DNA of 64,000 nt from Hawksworthiomyces lignivorus (lineage: Eukaryota > Ascomycota > Sordariomycetes > Ophiostomatales > Ophiostomataceae), in the NCBI GenBank assembly GCA_002917075.1, contig NTMA01000004.1, positions 124,001 through 188,000 of the forward strand. The letters run 5' to 3'. Under the pieces are notes generated by a model. That model saw only the letters and a list, made by a program, of their open reading frames with translations. It did no database searches and had not been told where the DNA came from. Each line of letters begins with the position of its first letter. Position 1 is the stretch's first letter. Of this stretch, positions 44,439 through 56,478 are shown in pieces. Position numbers and translations under genes: made by a program.

Positions 44439-45421
44439 CGGTCGCGGGTGTACACGGTACTTTCTCTACGACACAGCATTTTTAGACCTTTCCATTCCCT
44501 CCTCTTGCAGTGATACCCTTTAGACAAACTCACAACGAACATATAATTAATTGTAAAATTATCTCTCGTCTGGAGAATTTTCTGGTGAGTCGGATTTATT
44601 TTCCAGCTACGGGAATGAGTAGTGTATATGTGACAAGTTCCACGCTGCGCTCCGGTCTCATGTCTCCTGCACGAAATCCTAGTTGACGTATAAACCCTTC
44701 ATCCATATCTTGGCCTGTGCTCACTCATTAGACGAAATGTGATAACCACCAAAACAGCAGCAGCGGTATTGCGATGCTTCCACCCATATTAGTCCACGTA
44801 TACACTACACGCTTCGAAGTAAGTAAAGGCAAAAAGTAAAGCTCCATTCCCGGATTGTGAAAATGTGAGAAGAACAACGTAAAGGTAGCTTGAGAGATCC
44901 TTCAGAACAGCGAATGTAATAAGCAGCGGGAACAACGTTAGACGAGTGCCCGGATATTCGCCCAAGTCCGCAGGATGTAAATGAGGTCTAAGAGATAATC
45001 ACATAAATACTAGAACAATGTCGGAATCCATAGTGCCCAACAGATGATTGGATTTCGGTGCTTCAGTAGCGGCGGCCTGGTGCAATGGTGTGAACAAAAA
45101 AGGGGCAGCATGTGATGAGGTAAAGGAAACAACTTTGACTGGTGCGAATTGACTCCAAATCTATGAACAAATGTGGCAAAAGGAGGAAAAAAAAATGCGC
45201 CGCGTGAAAATGTAATGTGATCAAGGGGATGAGAAAATGATGGGATGGAAAAGGCAAAATAGCAAGAAAGACAAAGCCCTGCCAGGTTAAAAGTGTACCG
45301 AGGTAAAAGCCGTTGAAGCATCGTATAACGCCGAGCAGGATTCATGAAACACCAAAATGAAAGTACGAATGCAATCGACAAGCATAAAGAAAGGTTCGAG
45401 TTATTCCCTCGAGAGATGAGA
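44439..45421. other. Convergent intergenic spacer
   Basis: 3' flanks of the SAM35-like gene (+) and VID30 (-). The open frames seen here are short and T-rich. No gene recognised. Confidence 0.6.
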
Positions 45422-48337
45422 TCAAAAGGTCAACGACTTGGGAACTTGGTCAACAACGCTCTGGATGGTGACAAAGGCTCCAGGCCCACCATCCTGGCGC
45501 AAGTCCTCGAGCAGAACGTTTGTTTGCGCATAGAGGTTCTCAAGAGCCGCTCTGGATGACTTGCCGAGCGATTCTAAAGATGCCAATGCTGGTTAGCGGC
45601 CACAGGCTGTACTTATACCAACCAGAGAGACGATATAAACTTACGTAGAATGGCAGAGTTCAACTCTTCGGCAACAGTGACTCTCCCCTTCTGGTCCATC
45701 AAGTGTGCCACCTCTTTTTCTTTCAGCGGGTTCGTATATGCTAGAAGGGAGAAGATTTCTCCTAACGCATTGCGGATCTCTGGCCGTGGGTCACTGGCAT
45801 ACTGAGCTTGGAGGGCTTTGCCAAATACAATGGCCTCGTCAATTAAAGATTGACTCTCGGGCTGACCATCTGTACCGTCTCCGACCATATCGATGTCGTC
45901 AATGTCCATATCCTGATGGCTCTGATCGTCGTTCAGCCGGCCATGGCCATTCGTCTGCTTGCTTGCTTCATTGGCGCCGGTGCCGATATTGCTTATGCCA
46001 GCGCCGGCTCCGCTCCCTACGAGGTTGAGCTCGGCTTCTCTGCGAATCATTTCCACGAATTTTCTGCATTTCAAACGGAAATACACCTCTTCGTTATCTT
46101 TAAGAACATGAGGATAGTAGATGTTTGTCAGCTTCAAAGCACGGTTAATGTCGCCTTCCAACACCGCTCTCCGGATTCCTGTCTTTTGTTAGTATAAAAG
46201 AACTCGCATGCAGGAACAGCGAATCAGCAATAAGGAGAGACTTCACGAACGTTGTCTGTTGTTAGCATCTTCATCATCGGCGATGCTGATTCCCTTGATT
46301 TCTTTGCTCGGATCAAGATTCAAGGCTTCTTTTTGTGTCTGGATTTCTTCGGCAAAGGCTCGTGCGGTCTCGACGTAGCCGTCATGCTGCAAGAACTGCA
46401 GGACCTGTGATGCTGTCAGCCTGTTTTGCATTCTCCAGCTTGCAGCAAATGCAGCTCTAGTCACTTACCAGTTGCTGGACAAGATCTGTCTCGTTCAATG
46501 GCGGGGCCAGACCATCGGTGCTAAAATAGCCTGTTAATACCATCTTTCCAACTGTTGACCACCTTGTAATTTTCGTCATGTCTAATGCTCACCTAGTCTC
46601 TGATATTTGTTTGTTGATGGCTGAGCGCTCCTTCTGTTTAATTGTAATGCATTAGCCAGTGAACACTAAACAGGGGAAATAAATAGTAGCACTAGAGGCT
46701 CTGCCGTCGCGAGATTATAACGCGGCGCTACGTCTCGCAGCTTAGATACACATCACAGGGAAAAGTCGTGCAGCGTACCTTCATCATGCCATCAATGTCG
46801 AACGTAAATGGAACTTGACCAAAGTTCACGCGAACGTGTTCTCCAGTCTTTTTCAGACCAACAGTGGGATAGAGCTTTAAACTACTCCCCTTAATGTCCC
46901 GGAAAGCAGTGCCTGAAGAAGAGTTGTCAGCTAGAGGATCCCTGAGGGAGACGAAGACTGTATAAAAGGGGATAGTGAGGCCCGAGAGAGAATGCAGAGT
47001 AGAAAGACTCACCTAGATACTCGCCGTTCTTGGTGTAGAAAGCGGTGCCTGTGCGGAAGTTGACGCCGCAGCCGATAATGTCGCCAGATGTGAATGTTGG
47101 CCCGTACGGCTTGCCTGTGCTGTGGGCGAAGAACACGTTGCCGTCGTCGCTGTGATAACCCCAGGACTTCGGTTCCCAGCCAGGTGGGCGCGATAACGAT
47201 GCAGACGCATCAGAAAAGCCTATACCAATAGTTGATCTTACTTTCGTTTAGTAATGCGGAGCTGGCAACAGAATTCTGGCAGGCAAGAAAAGATTAAACT
47301 CACTCTTCTCTCTTCTTAGTGAGAACGGTAACTTCAAAATAGTAAATTCCACACTGTGGTGGCATGTAGTGATCCGCCCGTATCGAGCTGGCTTCTTGTT
47401 CGCGATCATTGGAGCTCTTTGGCGCCGTGAACTTGACGTCTAAACCGTCTGACAGCACTTCTAGGGCCGAAGGTTTGTCATTCTTGTCCCACCGGGATGG
47501 CAGTGGCGCGATCGCTTCCTCGTCGTCTAGCAGGCCACTTCCCAAATGTTTCTCGGCCCCGTCATAGGATATGTTTCGGTATGACCCTGGACCAATTTTG
47601 CCAGCACCGATGCCGCTAACACTACCATGTAGACTGTGGCTGCTCCCCCTACTTGTCAGACCACCCATGCCTATGCTGCTCGTGCTGTTGTTTCCTCCAA
47701 TACCAGGGCCACCAAGAATCCCGCCTGTAGCTCCTGTTGGCGCGACTGTCGATGTGGACGTGGGATGAGGATGGGACAGGTGATGGACATGCTGTTGATT
47801 CTCTCGAAGGGCGGCCATCTTGGCTTTGTATTGGCCTTCGAGCCTCTGGACGTACACGGAGTCGCGGAGGTAGGATGGTGTAAAGAAGCCGCTGTTGCTG
47901 GGGGAGGGCCCAAAGCCATCGTAAGGCGGACCCCGCAGGAACGGCTCAAACGCTCGAGAGAAGGACGGCAGTTGAGGGTTATATGATCCGAGCCACCGCA
48001 GTAGGGCGCCGTCTGCTGTATCGATGCCATCCCGGATTGCATCTGCATCGGTATCTGCGACGTGATATGACGTCCGTAAGCTGCTGCTGGCCGTACCATT
48101 GTTATTGCTGGTGTTACCGTTATTATTGTGGCTGGTACCGTTGGTTTCGCCGGAATCACCGTTAGATGGGTTCAGGAGCGCTGCGAATGTAGCACTTGAC
48201 CGACCGAAGCCGCCAGCACCAGAAGCAACCGATGCATAAGAAGCTCGCCGTAAGGAAAAGCCAGGCAGGCCGGTTGGCAGGTTAGGTGCAGGGTCGTCTT
48301 GGAAGGCCGATGGAGGAATCTGATATGGGTTCGACAT
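45422..48337 (-). CDS. VID30: GID/CTLH E3 ligase subunit Vid30/Gid1 (RanBPM orthologue)
   Basis: Eight exons keep frame and give 774 residues: 48337-47304, 47236-47013, 46912-46779, 46633-46593, 46520-46469, 46404-46251, 46178-45645 and 45573-45422. The order is a Ser/Gly/Asn-rich N-terminus, a SPRY domain at about 325-465 (GWEPKSWGYHSDDGNVFFAH and GVNFRTGTAFYTKNGEYLG), and a LisH motif (QFLQHDGYVETARAFAEEI). CTLH and CRA helices follow (INRALKLTNIYYPHVLKDN and YTNPLKEKEVAHLM). Vid30/Gid1 is the substrate-receptor scaffold of the GID ubiquitin ligase, which in yeast destroys gluconeogenic enzymes when glucose returns. Two exons of 41 and 52 nt join the SPRY and LisH regions. Confidence 0.94.
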
Positions 48338-50944
48338 TGTTGGGGAAGACGCTGTCGGAAGTTGATGAGCGACGAGGAGGAAGAGGAGACGGAACAGGAG
48401 GATGTCGCGGTCGATGGGAGGACGAAGGAGTCCTGGTCAGGTCACCTTCCCAGGAAGAAATGAGGAGCAGTGACCAAGCGGGGAATCGATGAGGAGCAGG
48501 CGGACCAGGGACGAACAGCTACGACAATAGTGTTAGGAGGCCGAAGAGATGCTGAAAGATATGTTAAGAAACACCGATGGCAGCGTAGTCCCGGAGCAAC
48601 GCAATCAACCGACCGAGAAGCGAGGGAAAGTATATACAGCGACAAAAGCTGCCCGGGACGGCAGAAAAATGGAAGAAGCCTTGTCGTCTAGAGAGAGCTA
48701 GAAAGTAAATGAATCGATCGCTGATTGTCGCTTTCTCCTCTTTGCCAGCTAACGTTGCTTTTCCGGTATCCGAAATGCCGTGCTCCGAGGATGGTTTAAA
48801 CTATGATGGGACACAGGCGATTGCAGGGCGTCAGAGATAAGGGCAGTGGCCAAGGCGGCGAGCACAGCTTTAATAGCAGTATGAGTAAACGTCAGTTTCG
48901 TATAGGAAGCTCGGATGCAGCAAATTTCGAGGACGGCTCGTAGGATAGCAGTAAATTCTTTTAATTCGGGTCGATGATTGAACCCCCCAGGAGAGGAAAA
49001 GACAGCAGGAGGAAGGAGGTGGCGAGCGGAGGTTGGAAAGCGAGACCCAGAGGAGAGAGAGTCCAGGAAGGGGCGACTAGGACGCTTATTCCGGGGATCA
49101 AGAAGGGAAAGTGCAGCTGCTAACAAGAATAGCCAAAAAATGAGACAAGCAAAACAAGCAAGAGCGTTTGATCGGAAGCTGGATCCTGAGAAAATAAAAA
49201 TATAAAAAAGGAAAGAAATGTCTCTGCGAAAGAGAAGTTGCGATCTGTGTTTTTTTTTTTTTGCTTTTCTTTTGGACCGTCCCCAGCGATTTGTCAAAGC
49301 ACGCGAGGAGAGGAGGTTAGAGCTAGTGCTTCCCTTGGGTCCTCTTGTTCGTTCTTGCCTCGATCCACAAAGTTGGTCGCTGACGGAATCGTTGAGGTGA
49401 TCAGTGCAGTCGGTCGGACCTTCGTCTCTGCTTGCAGGTTTCTGGTGGTTGTTCCACTGGGCGACTTGTCCGCTTTGGGGGGCTTGTTTAGCCGGCAGTT
49501 TGGCAGTGGTAGGCCCGCTCCTGGGGGGTGCCCTCTCAAGAGTTAGCGAGAGTTGGCACGGCGGCGCTGCTGGACAATGAGAGGAAGGCACGAAACCGAA
49601 AGAGGGGAGTGGGTCCACTGTTTTCAGCGCAATCACTGGATCGATGGGACGCTGGGCTCAATGCTTAGGTGGTGCTTTGGCTAGATTGGCTGTGCTGTAA
49701 GCAGTATAGTGCGACCAAGTGTCCCCTCAGACCGCATAAACCGCGGGTGAGCAGTCTGAGGCACCTGACACCAGGTTGAACAGACCAAACAGGCAGAGGA
49801 GAGAGCGACGAAAGCATGGGTGGTAAGGTCGCCAAGTGTACGGGAGTACTCGTATCGTACTTAGGCCTTGGGGGTCATGAGGTGATGATTGCACCAAATC
49901 AATCACAGGAAGCAGAATATACACCCAACTAGAATCAACAAGAAGTCGGGGCAACTGAGTCACTCGATGTGTTTACTCTCTGTGAACTGTAATCCCTCTC
50001 TTGCTCTGCGCTGAACTTGCGCTGATAGATACGTAAGAGAGAACAAAGAGGCATGTGAGAACAGGAATATACGGGATTTTGGTGTGCCTCAATACTCTCT
50101 TTGTGCATGTGAGACATCTCGAAAAGCATTTCGACAAGAATCTACAGTTTGGCTGATGCGCATGTCCCTTGTAGCCTTTGCCTATCTTACAAGCAGCGGT
50201 CGAATGCGCAGGTGGCTTGTGCATATCGATTTCCCGGACTTTGTCAGCCTGTTCAATATACTGTACAGACAGCTCTCTGTAATATCCCCCTAAGAGTGGC
50301 GATGACGGCAACGACGAGGGAGCAAAAGAGGGACGTGGGGATTTAATTTAGGAGGTTCACCAGAGGTCAGATTGCTTTAGCATGGCAGCAAATTGCTGAC
50401 CGACATTTGAAATGTTCAAATCAAGATCGCTTAGTCGGATTCTCTTTTTTAGGGGCTGTTAAGCGTAAAAATCTATCATTGGTTTTCCCATCGAGGCTAT
50501 CCTTTCAACATACACCCGATAACCAGGCTTGGTTTTGTGTCCCGTCTTGTTCCCATGCTCCCATATCCCTCCAACGCCGGTTAGTACAGTAAACAATGGA
50601 CTAGCAGGGACGAAACGCAAATACCCAGAAAGGGGCAAGAAGCAGAAAGACATAGTAGTTACATAAATGGTCTGGCAAAGATATAAAACAACAAAACGAG
50701 AACCGATTTCCCTGCCCTTCCCTTTCCCGTCTCCCATACCCATATATCATATGTTGAACCCAAAAGACGCCATGACCAGACCGAGAGACAAAAAGAACGA
50801 GTCCCATAAAAAGTGAAGACAGCTGGTTCCACAAAAAGCGGAAATGAGGTGTTTGTAAAATACAATTAGTTTGAGAGCACCGAAAAAGACGAAGCCCATG
50901 TCGCACAGAATGCAATGAGCAGAACAAGGTAGTCCGCAGAGCCA
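48338..50944. other. Upstream region of VID30 and 3' flank of IES4
   Basis: 2.6 kb without a supported gene. A 295-codon minus-strand frame at 48749-49636 has no ATG at all and contains low-complexity tracts, so I treat it as promoter/leader sequence of VID30. Confidence 0.55.
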
Positions 50945-52119
50945 TTAGGCCGCAGCGATGGCAACCGGTGTCGGCATTTCCGACGCGTCCGCTGAAGCAG
51001 ACGGTGGGCTAGGTTGCGAGCTAGGCATGTTCGCCATGTCGATGTCGCCATCGCTGTTGGCTTCTGCATTGGTCTTGCCGTTGGTGTCTCCGTTGGTGTC
51101 TCCGTTGGTGTGACCATTGACTTGGCCCTTGGTCTCGCCATTTGTCGTGCCGTTGACGGCGGCGCTGCCTTTCTCGCCGTTCACTACACCATTGACTTCT
51201 TTGTTGTCTGTCTTGTCTTTGGTCTCTTTGCCAGCGTCGTTTTCCTTGTTGCTGCCATCGGCCGAGGCTGTTGCTGTGGTCGATTCCTCTCCCGAAGCCC
51301 CTTCGGATGTGGATTTTGTTGGGGCCTTCCAGCGCGGAATTTCCCAGGTTACACCAGTGAAGCTCTTGAGCTGGAAGCCGCCCTTGGCCCATTTGCGGCA
51401 TGGCTTGCCGGACCGGTCGAGTGCACGCAGGCCTGCATTAATAGCGCCCATGCTTGCTTTCGGCCCAAGTTTGTGAGACCCACCGACACCGCCGCCACGG
51501 CCAGAATCAACCAAGCCATCATCACTGTACAGCGTGTTAGTTAATTGCATGTGTAGCCAAATGGATAGAAAGGATGCAGTAAAAACAGGGCGCGTCAAGA
51601 TGGAACTTACACCTTAGCCCTCTTCTTAGGTCCAGGTTTGCTCCGAACCCGGGCAGCGGCTGGGTCTCCATTGGTGCTTCCGGGTCCGCTGCCAGTGCCA
51701 TCCACACCGGCAGCTGCTGCAGACCGTTTCACGCCTTTCTTCTTTGCCGCGTCGGCAGCCGCGCCTGGGGGTGCCATGGACGAATTGGGGCCCGGTGTGC
51801 CTTCGATGCCGCCGCCACCAGGAGTATTGGGTGCAGACTCTGACACGTTTTCATTCAAAGCTGTCGCATTCAGCAACGCGTTGGATGCTGCTGGCGAGTC
51901 TTTTGCTCCAGACACGGAGGCGGCGTCTTCTTCTTTGGTAGGAATGGGGGTGGCTGGCGCTGGCGTCGAGACTTCGTCGACGTCTTTGCCGTCCCTGTTG
52001 GAACTGTCACCAAATATAGCACGAAGCTTGTCTGGCGATACAGTCAACGTTATCAAGCCTGGCGATGACTTTTCCGGCTTCTCCGACTTCTCTGATCTCC
52101 GGCGGTCTTTCGAAGACAT
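50945..52119 (-). CDS. IES4: INO80 complex subunit Ies4
   Basis: Two exons, 52119-51611 and 51524-50945, give 362 residues. The N-terminus carries GLITLTVSPDKLRAIFG, the first Ies4 block. The intron lies in the second conserved stretch: RSKPGPKKRAKV before it and DDGLVDSG, HKLGPKASMGAINAGLRALD and RKWAKGGFQLKSFTGVTWEI after it. This pattern is the fungal INO80 Ies4 family. The C-terminal 120 residues are acidic and low-complexity, with repeated NG-x-x units. Ies4 is a fungal-specific INO80 subunit; in yeast it is phosphorylated by Mec1/Tel1 in the checkpoint response. The gene pairs functionally with IES6 9.6 kb to the left. Confidence 0.9.
51078..51113 (-). repeat. Three 12-bp repeats coding NGDT-like units
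   Basis: Three tandem 12-bp units (CCGTTGGTGTCT on plus, the last slightly changed) inside IES4. They code repeated Asn-Gly-Asp/His-Thr units of the low-complexity tail. Confidence 0.88.
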
Positions 52120-55100
52120 CGCAAGAGTCGATGGGATGAGCTGGTGTCGATTTTGGGAAAGGGAGGCGTGCTATTGCCACTGATTCGCGTAAATCACGTT
52201 GACGTGTCGAATCAAGCGTCGAATGTGGTATTTTACCCCAAGAGGATGTGGCAGGCAGGACTGAGTCGTGCGGAGACTGAAATAGGAGCAAAGAAATTGC
52301 TGAGAAGAAAACTGGCGCCTTCCTCTCGTGCTGTCTTCTCAAGTGACAGCGTGGGCGGCAAGAGGCCGGCCTTTGAGAAGGGTTGGGCGTTGCTCGTCGA
52401 TGTTTTGGATCTGAGGGCCGGTAGCGTTTCCTTGTGTTGGTCCCCCTTTATCCGTAGCCACAGAGCGTGGCTTCCGAAACCTTGGACAGACACAGAGGAA
52501 AACCAAAAAAGGAGTCTTCAAATCATGGGAACAAGGTCAAAATAAGGAGAAAAAGATACAAGAACCAATGTTCAAGTGCGAAAATAAAGGAGGTCGAAAG
52601 ACTAAGAGCAGGCCCAACCCAGACAGAAGATGACACGCAAGAAAGCGCAGGTAGTGGATAGATTGGATAATAATAACGAGGCCAAGAATGATGGTCTAAG
52701 GGGGAACTAAGCACACGGTGGTCGACGGCGGTATTATGGGCGAAAATAACAGTGGTGATGATGGCGATGGTGCGCAGGAGGAAGGCGACGGAGAAGATGG
52801 AGAGGATGGCTGGTTGGGAATCATTTGGAAGGAAAGTGGTGATGATGATGGGGAAAGGGGGAGAGAAATGGTTTTTATTGTGGCGTGGGAAGGCATTCTG
52901 GGGAAAAGTTTTGGGTTTGGGGCCATCACAATAAGGCGGCCGGGCGTGACAGCTAAAAAGGAGGGAGCAGTTTTTTTTTTCCTTCTTTTTGGTCTCTCGC
53001 TCTCACGCTGAATGAAGTTCCCTTCACAAGTCGTGGGTCAAGCGAGCCGGAACGGGAACTGGGTGGTGGACTGTGTAAAGTTACGTGTTGGTGTGTAGTA
53101 GTAGTGTTTGACTTTGATTTTATTTAGATTTCTATGGTGGAAAAGACCCTTATGCTGCCTCAGGCAGCAAATTATCTCGAGAACGTGAGAGACAGGCCAA
53201 TCATGGGCTAGTATTCGCGTCCAAATGCGGCGTAGCGCCTTCAGCTTGTCTGCAGGGGTATACAGTGCAGATATGTATGAGACACGGAGAACCGCCAAAA
53301 AATGGTGATGATGTGCTAGGTCTCCTTGTTATCGCCTGCCCGTACTTTATGCTGCCTGTCTTGAATTTCTTCTCGCTTTTACCGGCATTACGGAGGAGGG
53401 ATGGGGCAGCGACACAAAAAGAGATGGATCATAATCTGAGCACCAGGCTTTCAAGTTTTTCATGCCTCTCGCCTAGCGCTACCCAATTTCTGCCTCTCCA
53501 AAGAACAGAAAACGGCCCATGACAGATACGATTTGCGGCATGTCCATCATGGCCATTTTGTGATGCACGGGATTACACGTAACTTGGATAGATACGAGTA
53601 CATAGCTCTTCGAGAAAGACGCCGCATATCCGAGACCGTGAATCCGCCACTAGCTTGTACGATACGGCTACGGCTGACGAACTGTCCAGCGTAGGATGAG
53701 CCACAATGGAAACTATGAGGAATTTTGCTTATTCGTACGGCTAAGCAGAGGCAGTCAGTGAGAAAAGACGGTCAGGAAAAAGTGCCTCGTACTCGTAAGA
53801 TGGCGGATGGTTTGTACGTAGAAGGAGGGGGATGATAAAAGAGGAAAAGGGCAAAAAGGAGGGCAAAAGGGGGCAAAAGAGCGAATGGTCTCCTCGTGCT
53901 TAGGCTTAGTCGAGAATGGAAGAAGCGACGAGAATCCTGAAGCGATCAGAAATCCACACAGTGCTCCTGTCCGGCTCTGCGATACAAAAAAGGAACTCTC
54001 CATTTTCTCGCGACAACCGCTTCTTTCGGCAAATGAATAATATTTCTCACTCTCAGACGAGAAAAGGCACTTGCACGCCTTGGCTCATTCCTAATTCAAT
54101 TTCCCAACAACACTAGCTTATCACTGCGCCTACGGTTTATCCATCCGCACGAAAAAGAAAGACAATGGCAGAGAAACAGCATAAGACAGGAAAGGAAAGA
54201 ACAGCCAAATAAACCAACACTGCCAAAGATCCGACACAACACGTCAGACGTTTTCTGTAAGATGAGGGCCGCTCCTTCTTCCTTTCGGCTCTGTCTGAAT
54301 TAAGAAGGTAAATTATCTCTAGCAACAATCGCAATTCGCCCTCTCCCGCCAAATTCTCAGCCCTGCTCAGCGTAATAAACAAATCGAGACGCAATCAATT
54401 TATCGACAAAGAGACGCTCACCCGATGCCAGCGCCATGCCCAATAAAGTCTCTTCCAATCCCAGTTTTGGAGAGAAACCTTTTTTGACCGACTTTCGAAT
54501 GGACTGTTTGAAGAGAAAGCAAATGTACACCAGCAACAAATGCGTCATAAGGCTGCGACGGCTTTTCTCCAAATCGTGATACTTCACGCCTAGGCCACGT
54601 GCGGTGACTTTGCCTTCACACGAGATTACATAACACCCACTTTCTAACCATCGCGCCTCTCTTTAACCATTCAATACACCGTACAGAATGCAGGCTGCCA
54701 AATCCCGGGTTCTAAGCACCCCCCTCTCAAGTGTTTGCAGGCAGGCGCTCAGATACATCTCAAGTTTCTATGCCACTACCATTGTGTTGAGGGTTAGCAG
54801 ATGCTGCCAACAGCGGAGGCTATCAATCAAATCCTAGGACGCACCCTTTTTATTGCTGACCTCTGGGAGGCAGAGACGCTTTTACACTGGTCAATTCATG
54901 AGATGTGCTTCAGTGAACCTGCATCTCCATTGCCGGCAACAAGCAAGGCCTTGAACGAAGGCCTTTGATTTCTCTCTCGTGTCTGCTGGTAGTTCTCGCA
55001 GACTCGTGCAGCTGCTTGGCATTCCCTCGAACGCAAACTGCAGCGCAGTGTCAAAGCCAAGCTATTGGAATTCTGTCTTGTCACACTGTCTATAGCTTGA

Positions 55101-56478
55101 TCAAACGCCGCAATAATATTGAGCTGCTTCCCGAGCTAAGATTCATAAGGAGATAGCCGGAGGAAGTCATGCCTTCGGAGACTTCAACGGATTGAATGGA
55201 GATGATATGTTACTCATATCCTTGGTCAACAAACTTATCCGGCTCTTTTGAAATGCCGGCGACACTTCTTACACCGGATTTGGCTTGCTCCTCCGCGGAG
55301 TCGTGTAATGGCTAATATTTAAGAAGAGGACTCGCCAGTTGAAAGGCTCTATGAAGACTAGACACATTTGGAAGTCAGTATATGATTATCTAAAGGGCCA
55401 CCTTACCAGCGAGAAAGAGGCTCTTTGATCATGAGCTTGCCCAGGCTCTGTGGGAATAGAACAGCACTGAGAACCGACAGCTTCCTTATAAGATATCAAT
55501 GTGAATAACTTTTCGCTCAGGAGACATATCCGCTTCAAGTTGTTCAAAATTAAACTGATAGTTTATTAACCACTTATGTCTGCTATGAATGAAGTCTTGT
55601 TGCTCATAGTTGCGTAGGTAGTTAAGGAGACAAGCAACGTATACTGCAACATTATTTGAAACAAAAATATGGCATAAATGAATCCAAGATTGCATCAACT
55701 CGAGAAGCACTTTAGATCTTACAAGTCCATTTTTCACGACATGTTGTGCAGCCTTGTGTAATGCTGTCTACGCAATCACGTGCAATAACACTTGCAACTC
55801 ATGTCGTGGGATGTTTATGTTACCAGCGCGAGTTTAGATATAAATATTCAGTTTCATTGAGTCTGCTACAAAATAAAGTCGAATGTGCTTGTTTGGCTGA
55901 AGAAGTTGAGGCTTCATCGGGGTCATAGTATTGTGAACAATGCTGCAGAGAACCCGAAAGGCGTCACAGACCATCTGTTTGGAAGCAATTAACAAGTCGT
56001 TCGCCTACGGCATCTGCTGCCAGCATATAAGGTGGTTAGCCTGCTTTCTAGGCAATTCGCTGCCCTATAAGTCAACGCAAAAACGGCAAACCCTTCCTGC
56101 AGACCAGTGGGACAGATGGTGTTGTATTGGCTTGGCTGGTTCAGGGCTTAGGGGCTGAAATAGCGCGCACGCCATACATTCGGCAGCTGATGTAAAAACT
56201 TACCCCCCCCCAAAAAGCACTCTGGGGCTTTTAAAACAACTGCACATCCCGTGGAAAAACAAACGCAGAAATTCAGATTGAACGAGTTCACAACTTTCAT
56301 ATCATGCCATTTAATGCAGTCCTAGATATCACGCCTCATTGACCTGGTCACACGTGATTGGCATTCTCCGTCCGGCGTGTGTCGTCAGAAGGGAAAATCG
56401 GTTAATCACAAAAGATGACCCGGAATACAGGGAGTAAGAATCTAGAAGGCCATTCTCTTATATTGTTGGCGAACCCGA
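52120..56478. other. 4.4-kb gene-poor stretch
   Basis: This holds the IES4 upstream region (to about 53000, with GAT/GAA-rich low-complexity sequence at about 52740-52870) and then increasingly AT-rich sequence to 56300. Open frames such as 54357-54587 (-) and 55486-55737 (-) lack family features; the former also lacks an ATG. It may include decayed repeats, but I found no terminal repeats or transposase motifs. CACGTG occurs near 54597 and 56352. Confidence 0.55.

Noticed and set aside
48749..49636. Open minus-strand frame of 295 codons upstream of VID30
   Set aside because: It opens with GTG and contains no ATG at all, includes low-complexity tracts and lies in the VID30 promoter/leader. 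No family features.
54357..54587. Minus-strand 76-codon frame with a hydrophobic segment
   Set aside because: It has no ATG at its start, no leader and no recognised family.
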